The notes: generated by a model not told the origin, from the letters alone. A DNA stretch of 48,726 nucleotides from an uncultured Chlorobiaceae bacterium (GCA_903843305.1 CAIMPI010000002.1:1-48726), one strand, 5' to 3'. Counted from the first letter of the stretch, positions 8,180 to 16,382 are shown. Numbers and translations are program-made.

Positions 8180-8203
8180 GACATTTGCGAGTACGAACAA
8201 AAT

Positions 8204-8293
8204 ATCTAACAATCGTGTCGAGCGGACGCCGAGAAAGCAGGCGGCGCTACGCGGTAGGATCATTGGCGGCGCCGCTCACACGTAACGTTATAA
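8204..8293 (+). repeat. integron attC recombination site 2
   Basis: The 90-bp element starts with ATCTAAC (perfect RYYYAAC) and ends with GTTATAA in an ACGTTATAAC context (one mismatch to GTTRRRY). The inner arms GAGCGGACGCC and GGCGCCGCTC pair fully except for one unpaired A, the extrahelical base that sets attC strand choice. It lies 25 nt after the stop of the 7697 gene and differs from attC 1 in sequence, as attC sites in one array often do. Confidence 0.82.
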
Positions 8294-8330
8294 CCTTATG
8301 CCTGAAATCTAATTTAACTATGGAATTATC

Positions 8331-8513
8331 ATGGAAACAGTAAAAGAAAAAATAGTAGAAATCGTTCACTCTCAACTTGAAGATTCCAGCTATGATGAAA
8401 TTTTAAGGGGAATTGTGTTTGAACGGATGGTAGCCAAAGGATTGCAGGATTCAAGGAAAGGAAATTTGATTTCTAATGAAACAATGGAACATCGAATTAA
8501 AACATGGCAGTAA
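8331..8513 (+). CDS. antitoxin of a ParE-type module
   Basis: A 60-residue acidic, helical protein whose stop overlaps the start of a ParE-like gene by 10 nt, the usual order in a type II toxin-antitoxin operon. It has the layout of short RelB/ParD-type antitoxins (EILRGIVFERMVAKGLQDSRKGNLISNETMEHRI: a 'REAVEKGLADVKAGRV-type' segment). It begins 38 nt after attC 2, so it may be the next cassette. Its toxin partner is damaged (see the next entry), so the antitoxin may now be solitary. Confidence 0.72.
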   Translation: METVKEKIVEIVHSQLEDSSYDEILRGIVFERMVAKGLQDSRKGNLISNETMEHRIKTWQ

Positions 8514-8779
8514 TAAGATGGACAACAGAATCGGAGATGTGGTTGAAAGATATTCATGAGTATATTTCCCGAGATAACCCATCTGCTGCGGCAAGAGTCG
8601 TAAGATCAATCTACGATAAAGTTCAGATTTTAAGAGACCTTCCTGAAATAGGATACAGGTACAGGACTGAAGAAGAGGGTGAAAAGCATCTCGCCCTGTT
8701 AATCCATCAAGTAGGAGAAGACGCAAGGGTTCGCACAAAAAAATTCTGGACGAACATTTCAAAAAACTTAACGACATGA
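8504..8779 (+). pseudogene. ParE-family toxin, 3' end replaced by foreign sequence
   Basis: The first ~62 residues are a good RelE/ParE toxin (IRWTTESEMWLKDIHEYISRDN, then LRDLPEIGYRY). The expected C-terminal strands, which carry the catalytic and antitoxin-contact residues, are missing. The remaining frame (KHLALLIHQVGEDARVRTK) does not look like ParE. If one A is added to the A7 run at about 8739-8745, it reads on as KKILDEHFKKLNDMIAEAVLSQKK and runs into the zeta-like gene, which looks like the tail of a zeta-toxin antitoxin. I infer a deletion that joined two modules, then a frameshift. Confidence 0.7.
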
Positions 8780-8820
8780 TTGCCGAGGCGGTTTTATCTC
8801 AAAAAAAAATCCATCCCATC

Positions 8821-9015
8821 ATGACAGATGCTCAAAAACCGGGATTGATTGTGGTCGCAGGGCCAAATGGTTCAGGCAAAACAACCATTACCGAAAAACT
8901 GCTCCGCCACGAATGGATGGAGGATTGTCAATACATCAATCCGGATCTGATAGCACAGAAAGAGTTTGGAGCTTGGAACTCCCCTGCTGCTGTATCAATC
9001 CTGAAGGATTTCTAA
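8821..9015 (+). pseudogene. zeta-toxin family remnant (P-loop N-terminus only)
   Basis: About 64 residues match the N-terminus of zeta-like/UDP-GlcNAc kinase toxins: GLIVVAGPNGSGKTT (Walker A), then INPDLIAQKEFGAWNSPAAV. Full-length proteins of this kind have about 200 residues. Here the frame turns non-homologous after SPAAV and stops, just before the next antitoxin gene. An upstream in-frame ATG (8776) belongs to the fused antitoxin-tail reading; ATG 8821 is where family members usually begin. Too short to be a functional kinase. Confidence 0.75.
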
Positions 9016-9040
9016 CAACAGTCACCAAGAAAATTACATT

Positions 9041-9229
9041 ATGTCAACGGTAATGAAAAAGGAAGAAGCGCATAAACTCATTGACCTTCTGCCCCCGAAA
9101 GCTACATGGGATGACCTGATGCACGAAATATACGTTCGTGAAGCAATTGAACGCGGCTTGGCGGACAGCAATGCAGGCCGAATCAAGGACGTACAGGAAG
9201 TCCGCGCTAAGTATGGCCTACCAGAATGA
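9041..9229 (+). CDS. antitoxin, RelB/ParD-like addiction module component
   Basis: A 62-residue acidic helical protein with segment IYVREAIERGLADSNAGRIKDVQEVRAKYGL, which matches short antitoxins of the RelE/ParE-partner type. Its stop overlaps the toxin start (ATGA), giving one transcription unit. In the module it should neutralise the toxin and repress the promoter. The ORF has no visible damage. Confidence 0.82.
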   Translation: MSTVMKKEEAHKLIDLLPPKATWDDLMHEIYVREAIERGLADSNAGRIKDVQEVRAKYGLPE

Positions 9230-9510
9230 AAGTCTACTGGACAGTTACAGCCGAGGCACATTTGGATGCCATCCACGATCATATTGCGCTGGATTCGCCG
9301 GTATATGACAAACGTATGGTCGATCACCTGACCCAAAAATCCCGACAGATCGCTGATTTCCCATTGTCGGGCCGAATGGTTCCTGAATATGAGAATGATC
9401 AGATTCGTGAAGTCATAGAAGGCCCTTACCCCATTATTTATCATATTAAATCAGAACAGATTGACGTTGTTGCTGTGATCCACGGCGCAATGAATCTCCT
9501 TCACTCGTGA
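9226..9510 (+). CDS. RelE/ParE family toxin
   Basis: A 94-residue protein with the ParE/RelE fold pattern: VYWTVTAEAHLDAIHDHIA at the N-terminus, a central helix pair (MVDHLTQKSRQIADFPLSGRMVPEY) and C-terminal strands REVIEGPYPIIYHI and VVAVIHGAMNL, where the last Arg/His-containing strands usually hold the active residues. It overlaps the antitoxin by 4 nt. Members inhibit translation or DNA gyrase; which one cannot be told here. The intact length suggests a functional pair. Confidence 0.85.
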   Translation: MKVYWTVTAEAHLDAIHDHIALDSPVYDKRMVDHLTQKSRQIADFPLSGRMVPEYENDQIREVIEGPYPIIYHIKSEQIDVVAVIHGAMNLLHS

Positions 9511-10337
9511 GAAAAAACACCCCTCAATGCAGAGTACACCACTTTACCATACAGCCAAAGGAGAAGCTTACTCTTGAACTTCTCGCAGAGTTGCCAGACA
9601 ATTGCATTGATTTGGTTATGACATCGCCCCCCTTTGCACTTCGGCGCCAAAAGAGTTACGGCAATGTTGAGGAGACAGAGTACGTCCAGTGGATTAAGCC
9701 ATTCGGCCAAGAGGTTTTCCGGGTTCTCAAGGAGAGCGGAAGTTTCGTTCTTGATTTGGGCGGTGCATATCGTTCTGGTATTCCATCACGTTCTCTGTAC
9801 AACTTCCGGGTACTCCTGGCCTTTTGCGATGAGATCGGATTTCAACTGGCGGAGGATTTCTATTGGCTCAATCCGGCAAAGTTGCCATCACCAATTGAAT
9901 GGGTCAACAAACGAAAGCTTCGTGCAAAGGATTCTGTCAACACGGTATGGTGGTTTAGTAAAACCGACTTTCCGAAAGCCGATGTCAGGAAGGTACTGAC
10001 TCCCTATTCTGATCGTATGAAAAAATTGATTGAGGACCCGGAGAGTTTCTACACCCCCAAAAAGCGCCCATCAGGCCATGACATCAGTGACGGGTTTGGC
10101 AAGGATAACGGTGGAGCAATTCCTTCCAACCTTCTCTCGATACCGAATACCGAGAGCAATTCGAGCTATCTGCGGATATGCAAGGAACTCGGCATTGAAC
10201 GCCATCCGGCAAGATTCCCTTCAGAACTTCCTGCGTTTTTTATCAAGATGCTGACCGACGAGGACGATGTTGTGCTCGACATTTTTGGAGGTTCAAACAC
10301 CACCGGATTCACCGCAGAAGCTCTCAGGCGAAAGTGA
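9507..10337 (+). CDS. beta-class m4C-type DNA methyltransferase, C-terminally truncated
   Basis: Modifies DNA at cytosine-N4 (PvuII/BamHI methylase type). It has catalytic motif IV TSPPF near residue 40, the target-handling region with YRSGIPSRSLYNF, then WVNKRKLRAKDSVNTVWWFSKT, and the AdoMet motif I VVLDIFGGSNTTG near the end, the order of beta-class enzymes. The frame stops at RRK-TGA. Reading on gives ITFDSEKFSIGNS before the next stop, so TGA probably replaces a Trp codon of RRKW. The start GTG (9507) overlaps the toxin stop, which would give translational coupling. No restriction endonuclease gene is adjacent, so it is an orphan or decaying R-M relic. Confidence 0.82.
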   Translation: MRKNTPQCRVHHFTIQPKEKLTLELLAELPDNCIDLVMTSPPFALRRQKSYGNVEETEYVQWIKPFGQEVFRVLKESGSFVLDLGGAYRSGIPSRSLYNFRVLLAFCDEIGFQLAEDFYWLNPAKLPSPIEWVNKRKLRAKDSVNTVWWFSKTDFPKADVRKVLTPYSDRMKKLIEDPESFYTPKKRPSGHDISDGFGKDNGGAIPSNLLSIPNTESNSSYLRICKELGIERHPARFPSELPAFFIKMLTDEDDVVLDIFGGSNTTGFTAEALRRK

Positions 10338-10682
10338 ATAACCTTTGATTCTGAAAAGTTTTCCATTGGCAATAGTTACTGATATTTGTAAAACGTATTT
10401 TACAAAAACACAGAATAAATGAAAAAAGCAGCAAGTACCGTTACAACTGCAAACAAGCAGCAGGCGACTTTAGAATAAAACCTCTTTCGTTGAGTTGTAT
10501 TTTGCGTATTATCGTAATATGAATCGACGAAACGGTAGGACTGTAGGTTTAGCGGCTCTGTCAAGGGATTGCCAGTCTGCCGCGACTCAAGATTTTTTAG
10601 TGCAAAAACCGGAAAATCGAGCGATACTGCCGGAAATAGATGTATTCAGCGAAAGCATAACTTTTTCAGAAGGAGACGAATT
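10338..10682. other. gap with a perfect 9-bp inverted repeat, otherwise no gene
   Basis: TTTGTAAAA (10385-10393) and TTTTACAAA (10398-10406) form a perfect 9-bp inverted repeat around CGTA, which could be a regulator operator or the stem of a weak terminator, although no U-tract follows. The rest contains the leader of the gene at 10683, with a ribosome site AAGGAG at 10670-10675. No ORF in this stretch looks like a real gene. Confidence 0.45.
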
Positions 10683-11969
10683 ATGAAAAAGATCAATTTT
10701 CTGGTACGGTTACTCTCTGTTTTTACACTGTACTCATTTTTAAGCTTCAGCGCTCTTGCAGAGGAGATCAACTCTGGAACAGCAAAGCATGAACCGATAA
10801 CAGAGCAGTTGATAACCATGGTAGAGCATAACGCTGAACTGAGAAGTATGCTCATCGAGTCAATCGAAAAAACAGGTAAAATAAATCCCGACAAGGTAAC
10901 CAACCCTGTCAGGACGCTGGAGGAGTATTATAATTTTATAGATTGGGCGGCAAAAGCACTACCCTGGTCAATCCTGCCAAATCCCGCTTACTCAACCCTG
11001 TACGATCAGATTGATCAGAGTCTGGATTACTTTTATTTCGTTAATGATCAACCGCTTCCAAAACTAAAATACAAAGGGTATTACAATAACTCACTGCAAT
11101 ACCATGAACCCTATCGTACCTGGTTGATCAACTTCACAAAAGATTGGGGGCTCTCTTTAAGTAAAGAGGGATCCTGGAACGATGCGTACTACAAAAAAGC
11201 CCTGGAGGATGAACAATTCGGGCTGAACAGGGGGTGGTATGAAGATCCGTCAAAATGGAAAACATTCAATGACTTTTTTGCTCGCTATCTGAAATCACCT
11301 GATCAACGCCCTATTGCAGCCCAGAATAACCCGTCAATCGTAGCAGCTCCTGCCGATTCAAAGCCTCAAGGCGTATGGAAAATCGACCAGAACTCCAATA
11401 TTCTGAATAAAAAAGGAGTCACCATCAAATCCAGTGTGTTCAAGTCCATAGCGGCTCTGGTCGGTGAAGGGAGTGCGTATAAAAATGCGTTTGCCAACGG
11501 AACATTAACGCACACATTTCTCGATGTAAACGATTATCACCGTTATCATTTTCCGGTTGACGGAACCATAAAAGAGGTGCGCATTATTCAGAGCGATGAT
11601 GCTGTTGGCGGATTTTTGACATGGGACCCCAAGACAAAAAAATACGCTCTTGATGCAAATACACCGGGCTGGCAGAATATTGAGACACGTGGCTGCGTCA
11701 TTATTGAAACCAAAAAATATGGACTGGTAGCATTGCTGCCAATCGGTATGTCGCAGGTATGCTCGGTTAATTTTGAAAACAATATCAAGGTCGGCAGTAC
11801 CGTCAAAAAGGGCGCTATGCTTGGATATTTCCTGTTTGGCGGTTCAGACTTCGTCATGCTCTTTCAAAATAAGGTTGATTTTGCATTAACAGCCCCAAAA
11901 GAGCGGAATGGCGACTGTAAACACATTCTGATGGGAGAGGAATACGGCAGACTGACATTGAGAAAGTAA
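10683..11969 (+). CDS. exported phosphatidylserine decarboxylase-like protein
   Basis: A 428-residue protein with a signal peptide (residues 1-26, lysines then hydrophobic core, SALA cleavage site). The C-terminal half matches the phosphatidylserine decarboxylase fold: FNDFFARYLKSPDQRP, then HTFLDVNDYHRYHFPVDGTIKEV, and a C-terminal FGGSDFVMLF in place of the LGST motif, where Ser becomes the pyruvoyl group. Normal PSDs act at the cytoplasmic face; this one has a secretion signal and an N-terminal helical extension of about 190 residues. ATG 10683 follows AAGGAG by 7 nt; an upstream in-frame start is unlikely. Substrate is uncertain. Confidence 0.8.
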   Translation: MKKINFLVRLLSVFTLYSFLSFSALAEEINSGTAKHEPITEQLITMVEHNAELRSMLIESIEKTGKINPDKVTNPVRTLEEYYNFIDWAAKALPWSILPNPAYSTLYDQIDQSLDYFYFVNDQPLPKLKYKGYYNNSLQYHEPYRTWLINFTKDWGLSLSKEGSWNDAYYKKALEDEQFGLNRGWYEDPSKWKTFNDFFARYLKSPDQRPIAAQNNPSIVAAPADSKPQGVWKIDQNSNILNKKGVTIKSSVFKSIAALVGEGSAYKNAFANGTLTHTFLDVNDYHRYHFPVDGTIKEVRIIQSDDAVGGFLTWDPKTKKYALDANTPGWQNIETRGCVIIETKKYGLVALLPIGMSQVCSVNFENNIKVGSTVKKGAMLGYFLFGGSDFVMLFQNKVDFALTAPKERNGDCKHILMGEEYGRLTLRK

Positions 11970-12012
11970 TCTGATCTTCACATTCCTCTGTAAATTATAT
12001 TTTGTCAAAAAC

Positions 12013-12204
12013 ATGTCCATGAAAAACACAAAAATCAAAAAAACATTGTGCAGGCTTGACAAGCACGATATCGAAGAAAACATAGATGATATCGCATCTA
12101 TTGTTGCTGAGCCAAAATATCTGTGTCGTAAATGTGCAAGAGTGGCTACAAAAAAGAAATATCTGTGTTCACCAATAAAAATCAAATCATTGCGTTTGCC
12201 GTAA
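12013..12204 (+). CDS. small Cys-containing protein of unknown function
   Basis: A 63-residue, very basic protein (MSMKNTKIKKTLCRLDKH at the start). The C-terminal half has CRKCARVATKKKYLC, a CxxC with a further Cys about 11 residues later, plausible as a small metal-binding or redox site. Start at ATG 12013 or 12019. No clear ribosome site precedes it, but its length and the Cys pattern argue for a real gene. I know no family for it. Confidence 0.5.
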   Translation: MSMKNTKIKKTLCRLDKHDIEENIDDIASIVAEPKYLCRKCARVATKKKYLCSPIKIKSLRLP

Positions 12205-12238
12205 CAAAGCTCTGTTTTCACTGTGCAAAGGAGAGATT

Positions 12239-12634
12239 ATGAAAACCAACGAACTATCCACCTGCTTCATTACAAAAAACGTCGATGCCTGCCGCAGTTT
12301 TTATGAGCTGTATCTTTCGGCTAAAGCTGTCTTTGACTGCGGATGGTACATCAATCTACGCATTGGCGGTGATGGCCCTTCGATTCAGTTCATGCAACCA
12401 CAAGATGGCATGCAGGAATTCAGCGGCAAAGGGATCGCACTCAATTTCAAGGTTGATGATGTCGATACAGAACATGCACGATTAGTCGCGGCAGGGTTGC
12501 AAGTGGCGAAACCGCTTGAAGACCATCCGTGGGGAGATAGAGGATTTTCCATAATCGATCCAATTGGAAACTCTCTCTACATTTATTCGGATCGGGAGCC
12601 GGTTGATGAGTTCAAGCAATACTATAAGGACTGA
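12239..12634 (+). CDS. VOC (glyoxalase/bleomycin resistance-like) protein
   Basis: A 131-residue protein with the VOC beta-alpha-beta-beta-beta pattern. It begins CFITKNVDACRSFYELYL and has IALNFKVDDVDTEHARLVAAGL, and HPWGDRGFSIIDPIGNSLYIY at the end. The usual metal-ligand glutamates are partly replaced, so it may be a binding or resistance protein; the reaction cannot be read. AAAGGAGAG lies just upstream of ATG 12239. Confidence 0.85.
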   Translation: MKTNELSTCFITKNVDACRSFYELYLSAKAVFDCGWYINLRIGGDGPSIQFMQPQDGMQEFSGKGIALNFKVDDVDTEHARLVAAGLQVAKPLEDHPWGDRGFSIIDPIGNSLYIYSDREPVDEFKQYYKD

Positions 12635-12844
12635 TAAGATGAAACAACAACTACCGAATATTTCAAGGTAGTTCAGACGGAAGTGAAAAGAAAGGTAACA
12701 GTGAGAAACCCACACCCCCTCCCTCAGGGGAACTCATTGGGCCGAAGAACCATTCCCATCCATAGAAGCAGCCCCCATTGCATTAAACCCTTTTATTATG
12801 TACACTACTACGGTTTTTTCCAGAACAACGAACATGCATAAACC

Positions 12845-14584
12845 ATGAATATTGACAGGCGCCTCTTTCAGTTGCTTAAAGAAGAACGGACGCCGTTTAT
12901 CTTTTCGATCATATCGGGAATTCTTGCTGCGGGCATGCTGATTACCCAGGCATACTACCTCAGCCAGGTTATCGACAGCGCCTTTATCCATAAGAGCGGT
13001 ATGGAGAGGCTTATCCTGCCGCTCGGCCTTTTTGCACTTTTCAGCACCCTGCGGATGGCCTTCAACTGGCTCTCCCATACTGAAGCGAACCGTGGTACGC
13101 TCATTATCCGCGAGAAAGTGTTCACCCGACTGACCAGCACGATTGGCGCGCTGGGGCCAATCTATGCCAAATCGGTACAGAGCGGACGGCTCAGCACTAC
13201 CTTGCTTAAGGGAGTTGAAGCACTTGATGCCTACTACAGCCAGTACATTCCGCAGATCTTTTTTGCTCTCTTCACGCCGCTCCTGATCGCTGGCACCATC
13301 CTGCCCGGCGACCCGATCTCAGGAGGCATACTGCTCGGCACCGCGCCTCTCATCCCCCTCTTCATGATCCTGATCGGGAAATCGGCCAGCGCCATGACTG
13401 AAAAGCAGTGGAAAACCATGAGCCGGATGAGCGGCTTTTTCCTTGATGTACTGCAAGGTCTGCCGACTCTGAAACTCTTTGCGCAGAGCAGACGACAGCA
13501 CGACGCCATCGAAAAGTCTGGCGAAACATTCCGACAAGCAACCATGCGGGTTCTGAAAGTGGCATTTCTCTCTTCTCTGACGCTCGAACTGGTGGGCACC
13601 ATTGGCATGGCCATCATTGCCGTGGGTATCGGACTCCGGCTTATGGCTGGTCAGCTCACCTTTCAGCACGCGCTTTTTGTTTTGATACTCACCCCCGACT
13701 TCTACCTCCCGCTACGCCAGCTTGGCACAAAATTTCATGCCGGAATGGAAGGGGTCAGCGCCTCCAAGGAGATCTTTGCCATCCTCGATCAGAGTACCCC
13801 TGTTTCTGTGCAGAAGCCTGCATTTGCCGTGCAGGAGAGTGCCGGAAAGAGGCCTATTCACTTCACCGATCTCAGCTACACCTATCCCGGAGGATCGCAG
13901 CCAGCGCTTGAGGGCATCAACGCTACCTTTCCCGCCGGAAAAACCACTGCCATCATTGGCCCAAGCGGTGCCGGAAAAAGTACCCTGATCAACCTGCTTC
14001 TCCGCTTTCAGGAGCCCGGTAAAGGACGCATCACCATCGACGGCAACCCGATTCACTCCATCCCGCTTGAAACGTGGCACAAGCAGATTTCCTGGGTTCC
14101 GCAGCACCCCTATCTTTTCAACGCCACACTGAGAGAGAATATTCTCCTTGCGAAACCTGAGGCCTCAGCAGAGGAGATTGAAAGCGCTCTGAAAAAGACC
14201 GGCCTCACCACCTTTGTCAGTACGTTGCCCGACGGACTTGAGACCATGATTGGCGAAGAGGGTGCACGGCTCAGCGGAGGAGAGGCGCAACGGGTGGCGC
14301 TTGCCCGTGCGTTCCTGAAAAACGCCCCGCTGCTGGTACTCGATGAACCAACCTCGCACACCGACCCTGAACTGGAAGCCGCTCTACGCAGCTCCATCCA
14401 AGAGCTGATGAGAGGAAGAACCACCGTCATCATCGCACATCGGCTCGAAACCATACGCTCTTCCGAACAGATCATCGTCATCAGCGGGGGAAAAATCACC
14501 CAGTGCGGCACCCACGATGAGTTGATCGCCAACGGAGGCTTTTACCACGACAGCCTGCTTCTGCAACAGGAAAGACAATCATGA
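12845..14584 (+). CDS. cydD: thiol reductant ABC exporter subunit CydD
   Basis: One half of the heterodimeric CydDC ABC exporter, which moves cysteine and glutathione-type thiols to the periplasm and is needed for assembly of cytochrome bd (and for cytochrome c maturation). Residues 1-320 form the six-helix domain (NIDRRLFQLLKEERTPFIF at the start). The ATPase domain follows: Walker A GPSGAGKS near 370, signature LSGGEAQR near 475, Walker B LLVLDEPT near 497. At 579 residues it has normal CydD length. The stop overlaps the next start by 4 nt. No cydA or cydB lies in the window. Confidence 0.9.
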   Translation: MNIDRRLFQLLKEERTPFIFSIISGILAAGMLITQAYYLSQVIDSAFIHKSGMERLILPLGLFALFSTLRMAFNWLSHTEANRGTLIIREKVFTRLTSTIGALGPIYAKSVQSGRLSTTLLKGVEALDAYYSQYIPQIFFALFTPLLIAGTILPGDPISGGILLGTAPLIPLFMILIGKSASAMTEKQWKTMSRMSGFFLDVLQGLPTLKLFAQSRRQHDAIEKSGETFRQATMRVLKVAFLSSLTLELVGTIGMAIIAVGIGLRLMAGQLTFQHALFVLILTPDFYLPLRQLGTKFHAGMEGVSASKEIFAILDQSTPVSVQKPAFAVQESAGKRPIHFTDLSYTYPGGSQPALEGINATFPAGKTTAIIGPSGAGKSTLINLLLRFQEPGKGRITIDGNPIHSIPLETWHKQISWVPQHPYLFNATLRENILLAKPEASAEEIESALKKTGLTTFVSTLPDGLETMIGEEGARLSGGEAQRVALARAFLKNAPLLVLDEPTSHTDPELEAALRSSIQELMRGRTTVIIAHRLETIRSSEQIIVISGGKITQCGTHDELIANGGFYHDSLLLQQERQS

Positions 14585-16305
14585 AAACATTTTTTCGCCT
14601 CATTGCACTGGTCAAACCATACTACTTCTGGATGGCTCTCGCTGCACTCATAGGGTTTGCCACCACTGGCAGCGGTATAGGCCTTCTGATGACCTCCGCC
14701 TACATCATCGCGAAGGCAGCCCTGCAACCCCCGACGGGAAGCCTGCAACTCGGTATTATAGGCGTACAGGTCTTCAGCCTTGGCCGGGGAGTATTCCGAT
14801 ACGCAGAACGGCTCATCTCCCACAACATCACCTTCAGGATTCTTGCAAAATTGCGCCTCTGGTTTTACGACGCCATTGAGCCACTCGCACCGGCACGCCT
14901 CATGCACTTCAAGAGCGGCGACCTGCTGCAACGGGTTGTTGACGACATCCAGAGCCTCGAAAACATCTACACCAGAGTTCTCGGCCCACCGCTCACCGCA
15001 CTGCTTGTGACCGCACTGATGTGGTTTCTCCTCGGCGTCTACTCCATGCAGGCGGCGCTGCTCATCCTCTGCTTCCACACCCTTGCAGGCATCGGCGTGC
15101 CGCTCCTCACCCAGCACTTAAGCCGTGGTGTCTCGGTCGGCATCATGAACTACAAGGCAGAGCAGCAGGTGCTGGCGCTTGACCTTTTTCAGGGCATCGG
15201 AGAGCTGCAACTCTACGGAAAGCTGCAAGCACACCTCTCCGCCATGCATAACGCTGAAAGCGGCAAGCTACAGCTACAGAGAAAGAACGCTGTCATCGAA
15301 GGGTTACACGAATCGCTAACCGGCCTGCTCATGAATGGCGCCCTCATCGCCATTCTCTGGGCCCTCATTCCCTCAATCTACACCGGTGCGGTCAACGGTA
15401 TTTCACTCACCATCATCACCCTCGCCGTCATGGCCTCGTTTGAGCCTTTTCTCCCGCTGCCATCCACCCTCAAGCACCTCGAAGCCGACCAGCACGCCGG
15501 AGAGCGCCTCTTTGAGATCCTCGACGCCAAGCCTGAGACCGTCGCCCCGGCCACTCCGCTGCCCTTTCCGGTTGACCATGCTATCAAGGTCGAGAAGCTC
15601 AGCTTCACCTATCCCGGCAGCACCACAAAAGCACTCGACCGCCTCACCTTTACCGTTCTCCCCGGAGAGCACATCGCCATCGTCGGCCCGAGCGGAGCAG
15701 GAAAATCGACCATCACCTCGCTCTTCATGCGCTTCTGGAACAGCAGCGAAGGGAGCATCTCCATCGGTGGCCAGAACATCACCCTTTTCGACCCCGAAGA
15801 GCTACGGCGAAACATCGCCCTCGTCTCGCAGAGAACCTACCTCTTCGCCGAAACCATCCGCGAAAACCTGACCCTTGCCGCTCCAGAGGCTACCGACGAC
15901 GATCTCAAAAAAGCGCTCACCGCCGCTGGGCTCAGCCACTTCACCTCAAAACTCGATGAATGGTGTGGCCAGCACGGCATGAAACTCAGCGGAGGAGAGC
16001 GTCAGCGCATCGCCATCGCCCGAATTCTGCTGCAACGTGCGCCGATCATGATTCTCGATGAAGCAACCGCCAACCTTGACGGTGTAACGGAGAGAGAAGT
16101 GACCAAAACCCTGAACGCCATCAGTGCAGGCAAAACGCTGATAACGATTACCCACCGGTTAAAAGGAATGGAGCAGTATGACCGAATTCTTGTGCTTGAG
16201 AAGGGGAAGATTGTGGAGCAGGGTGTGCATGGGGAGCTGATGACCGGGGATGGGCTTTACCGGAGGATGTGGGAGTTGCAACATGTGGGAGAGATGGTAG
16301 GGTGA
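14581..16305 (+). CDS. cydC: thiol reductant ABC exporter subunit CydC
   Basis: Partner of CydD in the thiol exporter. Residues 1-320 form the membrane domain (TTGSGIGLLMTSAYIIAKA is typical of CydC), followed by the ATPase: Walker A GPSGAGKS near 368, signature LSGGERQR near 468, Walker B MILDEAT near 490, and an H-loop ITHRLKG. It is co-transcribed with cydD through a 4-nt overlap. Length (574 residues) is normal. Confidence 0.9.
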   Translation: MKTFFRLIALVKPYYFWMALAALIGFATTGSGIGLLMTSAYIIAKAALQPPTGSLQLGIIGVQVFSLGRGVFRYAERLISHNITFRILAKLRLWFYDAIEPLAPARLMHFKSGDLLQRVVDDIQSLENIYTRVLGPPLTALLVTALMWFLLGVYSMQAALLILCFHTLAGIGVPLLTQHLSRGVSVGIMNYKAEQQVLALDLFQGIGELQLYGKLQAHLSAMHNAESGKLQLQRKNAVIEGLHESLTGLLMNGALIAILWALIPSIYTGAVNGISLTIITLAVMASFEPFLPLPSTLKHLEADQHAGERLFEILDAKPETVAPATPLPFPVDHAIKVEKLSFTYPGSTTKALDRLTFTVLPGEHIAIVGPSGAGKSTITSLFMRFWNSSEGSISIGGQNITLFDPEELRRNIALVSQRTYLFAETIRENLTLAAPEATDDDLKKALTAAGLSHFTSKLDEWCGQHGMKLSGGERQRIAIARILLQRAPIMILDEATANLDGVTEREVTKTLNAISAGKTLITITHRLKGMEQYDRILVLEKGKIVEQGVHGELMTGDGLYRRMWELQHVGEMVG

Positions 16306-16382
16306 AACAGAAGACAACATTTTTAAGCTGCTTCATCCGAACCTTTACACGCTGAAGACTACAGGTCAAGCATACTACCTTG

